Source: Tardiphaga sp. vice304 (GTDB taxonomy: Bacteria; Pseudomonadota; Alphaproteobacteria; Rhizobiales; Xanthobacteraceae). Taken from it: a DNA stretch of 64,000 nt. The stretch lies in the NCBI RefSeq assembly GCF_007018905.1, contig NZ_CP041402.1:2592001-2656000 (forward strand), given 5' to 3'. The notes beneath the pieces were generated by a model. That model worked only from the letters and a program-made list of their open reading frames with translations, was not told where the DNA came from and made no database searches. The translations under genes were made by a program, and so were the position numbers. This document shows, piece by piece, positions 8,301 through 15,799 of this stretch (the stretch's first letter is position 1; each line of letters opens with the position of its first letter).

Positions 8301-9176
8301 GTGCTGACGCGGCTGGCGGTGTTCGCCAGGCCGTGGCCGGGCACGGTCGCGATCTGGCGGTCGCCGGATCAGGCGAGCTATCAGATCGCCGCCACGGCGA
8401 CGGCGCCTTCCGTGCTCGGTGAGACGCTGGACGCGCTGCCGGCCGGGCCGGTGGCGCGCTGGGACCGCGGCAATCGTGTTCGCGTGCGATTGTACGGCGG
8501 CGCGCTGACGTCGCTGAGCGAGGCGCGCGTGCTGGCGGGCGGCAATGCCGCGGCGCTGCGCCATCCCGACGGCGGCTGGGAAGTGCTGCAATTCGCGCAG
8601 GCCGAGCTGGTCGGCAGCCAGACCTGGCTGCTGTCGCTTCTGCTGCGCGGGCAGGCGGGTTCGGAGCCCGCGATGGTCGCGGTGCTGCCGGCGGGCGCGG
8701 CCTTCGTGATGCTCGATTCACGGCTGGTGCCGATTGCTGTGGGGCTCGACCGGCTCGACCGCGCGATGCGGCTGCGCATTGTCGCCTGCGGTCGCAGCCA
8801 TGACGATGCCAGCGCGGTGGCGCTGACGGTGACGCCGGACGCCACCGCGCTGAAACCCTGGGCGCCGGCGCATCTCCGCGCCATCCGGCAGGCCGACGGC
8901 GTGCATGTTTCGTGGATCCGCCGCAGCAGGCAGGACGGCGACGGCTGGGGCATCGAGGTGCCGCTCGGCGAAGCTGCCGAAGCGTATCGGCTGCAGATCC
9001 TGTCCGGCGGCAGCGTGGTGCGGACGTTCGAGGTCGCGACATCGCAGGCGATATACGCGACGGCCCACGAGCTCGCCGATTTCGGCGCGCCGCAAACCGC
9101 GCTGCACATTCGTGTCGCACAGCTCTCCGCCACGGTCGGCGCGGGGCAGGTCGCGGAGGTGACGCTGCAAGTGTAG
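5319..9176 (+). CDS. GTA host-specificity / TIM-barrel tail fibre protein (gene 15 family)
   Basis: 1285-aa protein from the ATG at 5319. It opens with a glycine-rich hydrophobic stretch (GGALGAVFGPIGAIAGRIAGA). The middle part carries GSELKAL, YGADWTEYG, GIDYYAPLADWRD and WLTELGCPAVDKGANQP, the GTA TIM-barrel-like domain. It then continues into a phage-tail hub module around ETELPRQVSLGFSDP. Order, length and motifs match orfg15 of RcGTA, a tail-tip/receptor-binding megaprotein. It is translationally coupled to g14. The frame is uninterrupted, arguing that the tail cluster is still under selection. Confidence 0.92.
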   Translation: MAALVLSSAGGALGAVFGPIGAIAGRIAGAVAGNMLDQALFGSGGGDRSTTGPRLADLDVMASTEGAPIPRVYGRARLSGQVIWATQLEEVATTTENADDSGGKGFAAAGASSTGTTTDYTYFANFAVGLCEGRIGRVSRIWADGKPLDLDGINLRVYRGDETQPPDGLIVAKEGAGNAPAYRGLAYVVFKRLALASFGNRIPQLSFEVVRPIGLLENMTRAVTLIPGSTEFGYEPSAVVQVTGPGQSAPENRHVAHARSDVVAALDELQGVCPNLERVALVVAWFGSDLRAGHCVVRPGIDNAAKTTSPLAWSVDGVTRASAYLVSQIEGRAAFGGTPSDASVTHLIAELKARGLKVTLYPFVMMDIAAGNALTDPYSGAASQPTYPWRGRITCDPAPGRPGSPQGTAAVAAQVANFFSGGIWNYRRLVLHYAQLCAAAGGVDAFLIGSELKALTRLRAGGFYPAVDALVSLAAEVKATLPGALVTYGADWTEYGADVFDGDVRFPLDPLWASPAIGAVGIDYYAPLADWRDEAGHLDSQQATSIYDRGFLRGNVRRCEAYDWYYSDDEARDAQDRVDITDGLGKPWTYRVKDLWSWWSNLHVERAGGVELGAPTGWVPGSKPIWLTELGCPAVDKGANQPSVFPDPKSSENFAPYFSDGARDDLMQRRYLEAVLQAFDPAFGADATDNPVSPIYGGRMVEVSAIHLWTWDARPFPVFPAADDIWGDAANWHAGHWLSGRLGGAPLDALVAALLADAGVGGVDASALRDSCDGYVVDRPMTPRAMIEPLASAYAFNATAADGTLRFVPRGGMAVMEIAEDDLVDAGKVALSRLTRAQETELPRQVSLGFSDPLGDYRRAAVTSRKLTGGASRMLHADLAIITDEAAATRRAEIWLQDMWAGRERAEFGLGMNALKLAPGDVVALTLKGRRRLFEIDGLVDTQSRAVTARSIDPEVFAVPLAVPDIRRPSIPAALGQVAVHALNLPPIDPAQPDVLTRLAVFARPWPGTVAIWRSPDQASYQIAATATAPSVLGETLDALPAGPVARWDRGNRVRVRLYGGALTSLSEARVLAGGNAAALRHPDGGWEVLQFAQAELVGSQTWLLSLLLRGQAGSEPAMVAVLPAGAAFVMLDSRLVPIAVGLDRLDRAMRLRIVACGRSHDDASAVALTVTPDATALKPWAPAHLRAIRQADGVHVSWIRRSRQDGDGWGIEVPLGEAAEAYRLQILSGGSVVRTFEVATSQAIYATAHELADFGAPQTALHIRVAQLSATVGAGQVAEVTLQV

Positions 9177-9198
9177 TATCGCTGTCGCTGTGATTTGA

Positions 9199-9367
9199 CC
9201 CTCCCCTGGAGGGGGAGGGTCGGCGCCCGACATGCGAAGCATGATGGGCGCCGGGGTGGGGTGACAGCGTCCGCGACGGCCTCACGTCGGTTGCCCCATC
9301 GCACCGCCTTCACCCCACCCCGAGCACGCCTGATGGCGCGCTCGACCCTCCCCCTCCAGGGGAGGGT
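9199..9367. repeat. Palindromic element A, copy 2
   Basis: CCCTCCCCTGGAGGGGGAGG at the left end and CTCCCCCTCCAGGGGAGGG at the right, with inner GGGGTGGGGTGACAGCG and CACCCCACCCCG arms. It lies between g15 and the DUF2793 gene and is closely related to the copy at 12706-12874, which shares the CATGCGAAGCATGATGGGC centre. Confidence 0.9.
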
Positions 9368-9399
9368 GAAAAACAGACGTTCGCTGCAGGGATATCCAC

Positions 9400-10470
9400 A
9401 TGACCGACACTCCCAATCTCGGGCTGCCCTTCATCGAGGGCGGCCAGGCGCAGAAGCATGTCACGCATAATGAGGCGCTGCGGATACTCGACGCCGCGAT
9501 CCAGATCGCCGTGCTCGACATGATCCGCAGCACGCCGCCGGTGTCGCCCGCCGAAGGCCAGCGCCATGTCGTGGCGGCGGCGGCGGGCGGGGCGTGGGCC
9601 GGGCAGGGCCACGCCATCGCCAGTTTCCAGGACGGCGCGTGGGCGTTTCTCGCGCCGAAGCGCGGCTGGTGCGTGTGGTCGGTGGCGGATGCCGTGATGA
9701 TGGTGTTCGACGGCGCTATCTGGCGCGACCTGCGCAGTCTGGCGCTCGACAACGCTGCGCATGTCGGCATCAACACCCGTGCGAACGCCGGTAACCGGCT
9801 CAGCGTGAAATCCGATGCCGTGCTGCTGTCACAGGACGATGTGACGCCGGGCAGCGGCGATATGCGCCTGACGCTGAACAAGGCGGCTGCGGAACGTGAT
9901 GTCGGCGTGATCTTTCAGGACGGGTTCTCGACGCGCGCGCTGTTCGGCAATCTCGGTGACGATAATTTCACCGTCAAAGTGTCGCCGGATGGATCGGGCT
10001 TCTTCACGGCGCTGTCGATCGACAAGTCGAACGGCCAGGTTACGCTGCAGCAGTCGCCGAAATTTCTCGCCTATCTGAACTTCGACAAATATTGCGCCGC
10101 CAACACCTTCACCAGGATCTCGTTCAACAGCGCCCGGCACAACGACCAGAGCGCGTTCGATACCGCGAACAATCAGTTCGTGGCACCGACGGCCGGATAT
10201 TATCTGCTCGGCTTCCGTTTGATGTTCAAGGCCAACGCCACGGTGCCTTCGACCGTCACCGCGACGCTCTACAAGAACGGCACCGAATTGCTCGACGACG
10301 CCAGGGTGCAGACCGCCGGCAGCGTGGTGAGCAACAAGACGATGCTGCAGTCGCAGGCGCTGCTCAAGCTTGCCGCCGGCGATACGATCGCGGTGTTCGC
10401 GATGATGGAAACCAACGACGGCTATATCGCGGCGGCGCAGAACAGTTTTTACGGTCACCGCATCGCCTGA
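9400..10470 (+). CDS. DUF2793 phage/GTA protein with C1q-like C-terminal domain
   Basis: 356-aa protein. Residues 1-110 (NLGLPFIEGGQAQKHVTHNEALRIL...ASFQDGAWAFLAPKRGW) are the DUF2793 module found beside GTA and prophage tail genes in alphaproteobacteria. The last ~130 residues (FTRISFNSARHNDQSAFDTANNQFVAPTAGYYLLGFRLMF...GDTIAVFAM) have the pattern of a C1q/TNF-like beta jelly roll, a fold often used for binding. Together this suggests a tail spike or adhesin at the particle tip. The role is inferred. Confidence 0.8.
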   Translation: MTDTPNLGLPFIEGGQAQKHVTHNEALRILDAAIQIAVLDMIRSTPPVSPAEGQRHVVAAAAGGAWAGQGHAIASFQDGAWAFLAPKRGWCVWSVADAVMMVFDGAIWRDLRSLALDNAAHVGINTRANAGNRLSVKSDAVLLSQDDVTPGSGDMRLTLNKAAAERDVGVIFQDGFSTRALFGNLGDDNFTVKVSPDGSGFFTALSIDKSNGQVTLQQSPKFLAYLNFDKYCAANTFTRISFNSARHNDQSAFDTANNQFVAPTAGYYLLGFRLMFKANATVPSTVTATLYKNGTELLDDARVQTAGSVVSNKTMLQSQALLKLAAGDTIAVFAMMETNDGYIAAAQNSFYGHRIA

Positions 10471-10521
10471 GTGGCCTTGCGCGATCCCCAGCCATCGTTC
10501 CGTCAACCCTGGAGAACGACC

Positions 10522-11298
10522 ATGCAAGATGCGTCCTTCGGCGCCGCCTTGACGCGCCTGTGGCCCAATGGCGACGCGAAAGTGCCGGTGCTGCGCGCCG
10601 GCATGATCGCATCTGCGCCCGCGGTGTTCGCGCGCTACGGCATCTCGTCGCCGCTGCTGGTCGCGCATGTGATGGCGCAGATCTCCCACGAATGCGGCGC
10701 CGGCCGCGACGTGGTGGAAAACCTGAACTATAGCGCCGGCCGCATGATGCAGGTGTGGCCGTCGCGGTTTCCGACCATGGCCAGCGCGCAGCCCTATGCC
10801 GGCAATCCGCGCGCGCTGGCCAACAAGGTCTACAACGGCCGGATGGGCAACCGCACCGGCTCCGACGACGGCTGGACGTTTCGCGGCCGCGGCGCCTCGC
10901 AGACCACCGGGCGCGAGGGCTATCAGCGGGTCAGCAAGTCCACCGGCCTCGATGTCGTGGCGCATCCCGAATGGCTGATCGACCCGCGCTTTTTCCTGCT
11001 GTGCGGCGTGTCCGATTTCGTCAATCGCGGCTGCCTGCCATTCGCAAAAGCCGATGATGTGCTGAACGTCACCCGACGGCTGAACGGCGGCACCATCGGC
11101 CTTTCGCAGCGCAAGGCGTGGCTCGGCAAGTGGAAGGCTGCGCTCGGCGATGCGCCGGTGGTGCTGGCCTCGTCGCCGCCGCTGGCGCCGGCGATGCCCG
11201 CGGCGCCGGCTTTGCCGGCGGACGCACCCGCCGCCGCTGCGTCTTCAACAATATCCCGCATCATCGCCGCGGTCACCGCGGCCTTTCGGAGGGCATGA
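10522..11298 (+). CDS. Glycoside hydrolase family 19 (chitinase-like) endolysin
   Basis: 258-aa protein, ATG at 10522 behind CTGGAGAACGACC. It contains AQISHECGAGRDVVENLNYSA (a catalytic Glu of the GH19 fold) and GNRTGSDDGWTFRGRGASQTTGREGY, typical of GH19 muramidase/endolysins of alphaproteobacterial phages and GTAs. Residues ~210-245 are an Ala/Pro linker. It ends in a four-base ATGA overlap with the holin gene, giving a lysis cassette. Probable role: host lysis for particle release. No signal peptide is evident, so holin-dependent export is likely. Confidence 0.87.
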   Translation: MQDASFGAALTRLWPNGDAKVPVLRAGMIASAPAVFARYGISSPLLVAHVMAQISHECGAGRDVVENLNYSAGRMMQVWPSRFPTMASAQPYAGNPRALANKVYNGRMGNRTGSDDGWTFRGRGASQTTGREGYQRVSKSTGLDVVAHPEWLIDPRFFLLCGVSDFVNRGCLPFAKADDVLNVTRRLNGGTIGLSQRKAWLGKWKAALGDAPVVLASSPPLAPAMPAAPALPADAPAAAASSTISRIIAAVTAAFRRA

Positions 11299-11873
11299 AT
11301 ATGGAATGGGGTGATCTGGCCAGACAGGTGATCGGATTGGGCGCGCCGGTACTCGGCACCGCGCTCGGCGGGCCACTCGGCGGCGTGGCCGGCGAGATTC
11401 TCGCCAAGGCGATCGGCTCGGCGGTGGCGACGCCGGCGGCGGTGCAGGCGCAGCTGCCGGCGGTAGACCCGGCCCGGCTGGCCGAGGCGGAGGCGCAGTG
11501 GGCGCAGATGATCCAGGCCGAGGCGGAGACGCAGCGCGTCGCGATCTCCGAGACGCAACAGACCATGCGCGCCGAGATCGCCAGCGACGATCCGGTGCAG
11601 AAATGGTGGCGCCCGGCCTATGCGTTCGAGCTGACGCTCGAATGCGCCGCCCTCTGGGCCGTGCTGATGCACGAGTTCTGGACCGGAGACATCCAGACCA
11701 TCAACGCTTTGGTCAACGCCACCGCGCTGCTGGTGACCTATTGGGGGTTCCGGTTCGGCGTGCTAGGCGTCTATATCAGCGGCCGAACCCGCGAAAAGGT
11801 CAGCGCCCTGACCGGCCAGGACGCCCCCGGCATGATCGAGCGGGTGGTCAAGGCGGTGGTGAAGAAAAAGTAA
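11295..11873 (+). CDS. 3TM-type holin (GTA/phage holin family)
   Basis: 192-aa protein, ATG at 11295 overlapping the endolysin stop. It opens with a Gly/Ala-rich helix (VIGLGAPVLGTALGGPLGGVAGEILAKAIG), then an acidic coiled-coil-like stretch (residues ~55-105). Next comes the motif WWRPAYAFELTLECAALWAVLMHEFWTGD and two more hydrophobic segments (INALVNATALLVTYWGFRFGVLGVY). This is the pattern of the 3TM_holin family found in GTA/prophage lysis modules. Coupling to the endolysin supports the call. Confidence 0.83.
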   Translation: MNMEWGDLARQVIGLGAPVLGTALGGPLGGVAGEILAKAIGSAVATPAAVQAQLPAVDPARLAEAEAQWAQMIQAEAETQRVAISETQQTMRAEIASDDPVQKWWRPAYAFELTLECAALWAVLMHEFWTGDIQTINALVNATALLVTYWGFRFGVLGVYISGRTREKVSALTGQDAPGMIERVVKAVVKKK

Positions 11874-11958
11874 TTTGGGCAGGCGCCGCCGTTCATTCGC
11901 CGTTCACGGCTTTCAGGCGCATGCTGGCGGCCGTGATGTCGCCCGAGAGGATTTCGTT

Positions 11959-12630
11959 TTGCGCCTGCTTGTCGTCGAGGATGATCCCGATCTGAACCGC
12001 CAGCTCACCACCGCGCTGGTCGAGGCCGGCTATGTCGTCGATCGCGCCTTCGACGGCGAGGAGGGGCTGTTCCTCGGCGACAACGAGCCTTACGACGCGG
12101 TGGTTCTGGACATCGGGCTGCCCAAGATGGACGGCATCGCGGTGCTGGAAGCCTGGCGCCGCAACAAGCGCGCGATGCCAGTTCTGATCCTCACCGCGCG
12201 CGACCGCTGGAGCGACAAGGTGCAGGGCTTCGATGCCGGCGCCGACGACTATGTCGCCAAGCCGTTTCACCTCGAAGAAGTGCTGGCGCGGATCCGCGCG
12301 CTGCTGCGCCGCACCGCCGGCCACGCGCAATCCGAGCTGACCTGCGGGCCGGTGGTGCTGGATACGCGGACCGGGCGCGTCAGCGTCAATGGCGCGACGA
12401 TCAAGATGACATCCCACGAATATCGCCTGCTGGCCTATCTGATGCACCACACCGGGCGGGTGATCTCGCGCACCGAGCTGGTCGAGCATCTCTACGACCA
12501 GGATTTCGACCGCGACAGCAACACCATCGAGGTGTTCGTCGGCCGCATCCGCAAGAAGCTCGACGTCGACATCATCCAGACCGTACGCGGCCTCGGCTAT
12601 CTGCTGACGCCGCCGGTGGCGAGTGAATGA
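11959..12630 (+). CDS. OmpR/PhoP-family response regulator
   Basis: 223-aa protein. I chose the TTG at 11959 (GAGAGGA upstream), which gives the usual MRLLVVEDDPDLNRQL start; an upstream extension has no family-like sequence. The receiver has acidic DD at 8-9, phospho-acceptor Asp51, Thr in LTARD and Lys in AKPFH. The OmpR winged helix occupies ~125-220 (TSHEYRLLAYLMHHTGRVISRTELVEHLYD). It pairs with the histidine kinase at 12923, and the resemblance is to PhoP/QseB-type regulators. A palindromic element separates the two genes. Confidence 0.9.
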   Translation: MRLLVVEDDPDLNRQLTTALVEAGYVVDRAFDGEEGLFLGDNEPYDAVVLDIGLPKMDGIAVLEAWRRNKRAMPVLILTARDRWSDKVQGFDAGADDYVAKPFHLEEVLARIRALLRRTAGHAQSELTCGPVVLDTRTGRVSVNGATIKMTSHEYRLLAYLMHHTGRVISRTELVEHLYDQDFDRDSNTIEVFVGRIRKKLDVDIIQTVRGLGYLLTPPVASE

Positions 12631-12705
12631 TGACGGGGCGAGGAGCTCTTCACGTCTCCTCATCGGGAGCGATCGGTCGCAACCATCTCACGGCGCTGAT
12701 CTTGA

Positions 12706-12874
12706 CCCTCCCCTGGAGGGGGAGGGTCGGTGCCCGGCATGCGAAGCATGATGGGCACCGGGGTGGGGTGACAGCGTCCGTGATGGACGCAGCACCTTCA
12801 CGCCACCGCACCGCCGTCACCCCACCCCGACCGCGCCTGACGGCGCCCTCGACCCTCCCCCTCCAGGGGAGGGT
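12706..12874. repeat. Palindromic element A, copy 3
   Basis: Third copy of the CCCTCCCC/GGGGAGGG nested palindrome, inserted between the response regulator and its sensor kinase. It has the same inner arms (GGGGTGGGGTGACAGCG / CACCCCACCCCG) as copy 2. Confidence 0.9.
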
Positions 12875-12922
12875 GAAGGAGGCGCGGCCGGCGCGTCGTG
12901 GCTGTGTCGGCGTAGCCGCGTG

Positions 12923-14296
12923 ATGCGCGGCTCCTCGCTCGCCACCCGGCTGTTCCTGTCGGCGACCGCCTGGGTGGTGGTGATCCTGGTGATCACCGGG
13001 ATCATCCTGTCCTCGGTGTACCGCTCGGCGACCGAGCGCGCCTTCGACCGCAGGCTCAATCTGTATCTGCGCACGCTGGTCGCCGAGGTCGCAGCCCCCG
13101 ACACCCCCGACCACGAAATGCAGTCGCTCGGCGAGCCCCTGTTCGAGCTGCCTTTGTCCGGCTGGTACTGGGAAATCGCGCCGGTCGACGATCCCAAAGC
13201 TGAGAAGAAAGCGTCGCGCTCGCTGTGGGACAAGAAGCTGCCGAAGCTCGAGGACCAGGGCGTCGAATTGACGTCGTCCGGCATCCGGCAGGGCTATGTC
13301 GATGGCCCCGAGGACCAGCGGCTGCGCATGGTCGAGCGGCCGGTCGATCTCGGCGCCGACGGCAAATTCCGCGTAAGCGTCGCCGGCGACGCCACCGAGA
13401 TCGTCGAGGAGACGCGGACCTTCGACTGGTATCTCGCCGGCACCTTTGCAGCCCTCTCGATCGTGCTGGTGCTGACCACGATCTTCCAGGTCCGCTTCGG
13501 CCTCGCGCCGCTGAAACGCATCTCCGACGCCATCGCCGACATCCGCTCCGGCCGCGCCGAGCGGCTGGAGGGCGACTTCCCGGTCGAGATCGCGACGCTG
13601 GCGCGCGAGACCAACGCGCTGATCGACGCCAACCGCGCCATCGTCGAGCGCGCCCGCACTCATGTCGGCAATCTCGCCCATGCCATCAAGACGCCGCTGT
13701 CGGTGATCGTGAACGAGGCCGCGAGCCGCAGCGGCGATCCGTTGGCGGCCAAGGTGCTTGAGCAGGCCGACGTGATGCGCGACCAGGTGGCGCATCACCT
13801 GGAGCGGGCGCGGATCGCCGCACGGCTGACCATTGTCGGCACCGTGACCGAGGTGGCGCCGACCATCGAGGCGCTGCGCCGCACGATGGAAAAGATCCAC
13901 CGCGACCGCGGCATCGCCATCGACGTCGAGGCCGACGCCACCGCCCGATTTCGCGGCGAGAAGCAGGACCTCGAGGAGATGGCCGGCAACCTCGTCGACA
14001 ATGCCTGCAAATGGGCGGACAGCCGCGTTTTCATCGAGGTGCTGGTGGAACGGCAAAGCGCGACCGATGTCGCGCCAAGACTACGCATCATCGTCGATGA
14101 TGACGGCCGCGGATTGTCGGCGGCGGAACGTGCGCAGGTCTCTCGCCGTGGCCAGCGGCTCGACGAGACCAAGCCGGGCTCGGGCCTCGGCCTGTCGATC
14201 GTGGTCGACCTCGCCGCGCTCTATGGCGGCAGCCTGACCCTCGGCACCGCCCCGATCGGCGGCCTGCGCGCCGAGCTGGTGCTGCCGGGGGTGTAA
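12923..14296 (+). CDS. PhoQ-like sensor histidine kinase
   Basis: 457-aa protein; ATG at 12923, with a GTG immediately before it also possible, and no strong ribosome site. TM1 is ~10-32, a ~135-residue periplasmic sensor region follows, and TM2 is ~169-191. Then come a HAMP-like segment, the dimerisation helix with phospho-His253 in HVGNLAHAIKTPLS, and an ATPase domain with NLVDNACKWA (N box), DDDGRGL (G1) and GSGLGLSIV (G2). The kinase core and gene order match PhoQ-type kinases acting on the adjacent response regulator. The stimulus is unknown. Confidence 0.88.
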   Translation: MRGSSLATRLFLSATAWVVVILVITGIILSSVYRSATERAFDRRLNLYLRTLVAEVAAPDTPDHEMQSLGEPLFELPLSGWYWEIAPVDDPKAEKKASRSLWDKKLPKLEDQGVELTSSGIRQGYVDGPEDQRLRMVERPVDLGADGKFRVSVAGDATEIVEETRTFDWYLAGTFAALSIVLVLTTIFQVRFGLAPLKRISDAIADIRSGRAERLEGDFPVEIATLARETNALIDANRAIVERARTHVGNLAHAIKTPLSVIVNEAASRSGDPLAAKVLEQADVMRDQVAHHLERARIAARLTIVGTVTEVAPTIEALRRTMEKIHRDRGIAIDVEADATARFRGEKQDLEEMAGNLVDNACKWADSRVFIEVLVERQSATDVAPRLRIIVDDDGRGLSAAERAQVSRRGQRLDETKPGSGLGLSIVVDLAALYGGSLTLGTAPIGGLRAELVLPGV

Positions 14297-14382
14297 AAGG
14301 GCGGTGTTCGCAGATACCGATCCTGCGCTATGGTTCCCCTGAACTTCACCGGTCGTGGGCGCCGGAAGGTGGATCGCAGACA

Positions 14383-14652
14383 GTGACCACACGCGATAAG
14401 CTCATTGTGTCGATTCGGAGCAATGCGAAGAATGTTCGCTATGCCGACGCCTGCAAGGTTGCGGAGTGGCTGGGCTTCGTCGCCAAGGGCCAAAAAGGTG
14501 ATCACAACGCCTATTCGCGGCCCGGCGAGGCCGAACTCCTGAATTTTCAGAACCGGAACGGCGTCATCAAGCCATATCAAGCCCGGCAGTTGCAGGGTAT
14601 GATCGAAAAGTACTGGAAGCCCGACGCCAGCGAAGCAGAGAGCAACTCGTGA
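14383..14652 (+). CDS. hicA: HicA-family toxin
   Basis: 89-aa protein from the GTG at 14383 (GGAAGGTGG upstream). It carries the HicA pattern: a short helix (YADACKVAEWLGF), a beta-hairpin with GDHNAYSRPG containing the expected His, and VIKPYQARQLQGMIEKY. HicA is a double-stranded-RNA-binding-fold ribonuclease that cleaves mRNA. Its stop overlaps the GTG start of the hicB-like gene, a typical toxin-antitoxin operon. It lies alone downstream of the two-component genes. Confidence 0.82.
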   Translation: MTTRDKLIVSIRSNAKNVRYADACKVAEWLGFVAKGQKGDHNAYSRPGEAELLNFQNRNGVIKPYQARQLQGMIEKYWKPDASEAESNS

Positions 14653-14894
14653 CAGAAGCGCAACGATACCCGGCGCACGTCTTCTACAGCGAGGAAGACG
14701 AAGGTTTCATCGCCATCGCGCCGGATCTTCCGGGATGCTCGGCGTTCGGCGATACCCAGGAGGAGGCGGTCGGCGAGTTGCGGGATGCCATCGTGGCCTG
14801 GCAGATGGCGGCCCGGCAGGCCGGGAACCCGGTGCCCGAACCCTCGCAGCCGTCGTCATGGGCCCGAAGGGCCGAAATGAGTTCGGCGAAATAG
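14649..14894 (+). CDS. hicB: HicB-family antitoxin
   Basis: 81-aa protein from the GTG at 14649, overlapping the hicA stop. It contains HVFYSEEDEGFIAIAPDLPGCSAFGDTQEEAVGELRDAI, the partial RNase-H fold of HicB. The C-terminal tail is short, without an obvious ribbon-helix-helix or HTH, so DNA autoregulation is uncertain. Confidence 0.85.
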   Translation: MTEAQRYPAHVFYSEEDEGFIAIAPDLPGCSAFGDTQEEAVGELRDAIVAWQMAARQAGNPVPEPSQPSSWARRAEMSSAK

Positions 14895-14927
14895 TTCGCG
14901 CCGGACGCGGCAACGAAGCTCGTTGCG

Positions 14928-15530
14928 CTAAGCCTTGTCCAGATTGAACCACAGCGCGCGCACCTTGCGGCGGCCGAAATTCCAGATCCTGTGCGCGCGG
15001 CGCGAATGATAGGAGATCAGGTCGCCCGGCTTGAGGACGTGGGCCGTGCCCTCGATCTCGACGGTCAGCGTGCCTTCCAGCACATAGCCATATTCGAAGC
15101 CGGAATGGCTGACCGCGATGTCGGCGCTGCCGGTGTCGGGCTGGTATTCGTTGATGGCGATGGAGACGCCGCGGCTGCGGTCCTCGCGGATCAGCTTGCG
15201 GATCACATGCTGCGCGGTCTCGACGCCGCGCTGCTGTCCCACCCGCACCACCAGCTCGTCTTCCGACGACGGCTCGCTGGCCATCAGCTCCGACATCGTG
15301 ATGCCGAGCGCGCTGGCGACCGAGATCAGCGACCCGATCGATGGCGAGGCCTTGCCGCGCTCGACCAGGCTGATCATCGAGACGCTGAGCCGGGTGATGT
15401 CGGCCAGCGATTGCAGCGTCATGTTGCGGGCCTGGCGAAGCTCGCGGATCCGCTCGCCGATCGCCGCCAGCGTGCTCGCCGTGGTCTCGGCGACGTCATC
15501 GGGCGTATTCGCCGAAATGGTCGGGCTCAC
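14928..15530 (-). CDS. XRE-family regulator with C-terminal cupin domain
   Basis: 200-aa protein. The HTH lies at ~23-77 (RIRELRQARNMTLQSLADITRLSVSMISLVERGKASP). The cupin is at ~120-195 (GFEYGYVLEGTLTVEIEGTAHVLKPGDLISYHSRRAHRIWN), with a small-molecule-binding beta barrel and conserved His. Such proteins are usually repressors of amine, amino-acid or sulfur metabolism (PuuR/SutR-like). A TATAAT box sits upstream inside an A/T-rich palindrome. No obvious target operon is next to it, so the ligand is unknown. Confidence 0.87.
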   Translation of the reverse strand: MSPTISANTPDDVAETTASTLAAIGERIRELRQARNMTLQSLADITRLSVSMISLVERGKASPSIGSLISVASALGITMSELMASEPSSEDELVVRVGQQRGVETAQHVIRKLIREDRSRGVSIAINEYQPDTGSADIAVSHSGFEYGYVLEGTLTVEIEGTAHVLKPGDLISYHSRRAHRIWNFGRRKVRALWFNLDKA

Positions 15531-15610
15531 AACTCAGGTTCCTTCGTGGCAGGCCGGGTCGCTGCGGGTCGGCCGGAAAGCCGATGGACAACGGTCCTTT
15601 GACAAGAATA

Positions 15611-15631
15611 AAATGATTATATCCATTTTAA
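15611..15631 (-). promoter_or_regulatory. A/T-rich palindrome with TATAAT, upstream of the XRE-cupin gene
   Basis: AAAATG at about 15611 and CATTTT at about 15625 form an inverted repeat. On the minus strand the interval contains a perfect TATAAT. It is about 85 bp upstream of the XRE-cupin start and stands out in GC-rich DNA. It is probably that gene's promoter and possibly its autoregulatory operator (inferred). Confidence 0.4.
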
Positions 15632-15799
15632 AAGCGGCGTTGTGCGGCGCGCGGCGGGCGTCGCCCGGAAATCGATCAAGGCCTGGACCGACGAAGGCCG
15701 CGCCTGCGCCTGGTCCGGTTGCCCCGTTCCCGCCCGAATTATCCGGTTCGTAACGTCTTTGATCTTTGCTGCCCGTTGTTGCGTTCGAGGTCTGCGTCC

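Noticed and set aside
5337..8591. 1084-codon open frame on the minus strand opposite g15
   Set aside because: It is a GC-rich antisense shadow: the composition is His/Arg/Gln/Ala-rich with no domain, and the plus strand carries a well-recognised GTA gene throughout.
1..11873. Ordinary prophage
   Set aside because: Gene order g12-g13-g14-g15 matches Rhodobacter-type GTA; no integrase, repressor or attachment site is seen. The head region is outside the window, so this is not fully excluded.
912..12874. CRISPR array from the repeated CCCTCCCC/GGGGAGGG blocks
   Set aside because: The copies are kilobases apart, palindromic and not separated by uniform spacers; there are no cas genes.
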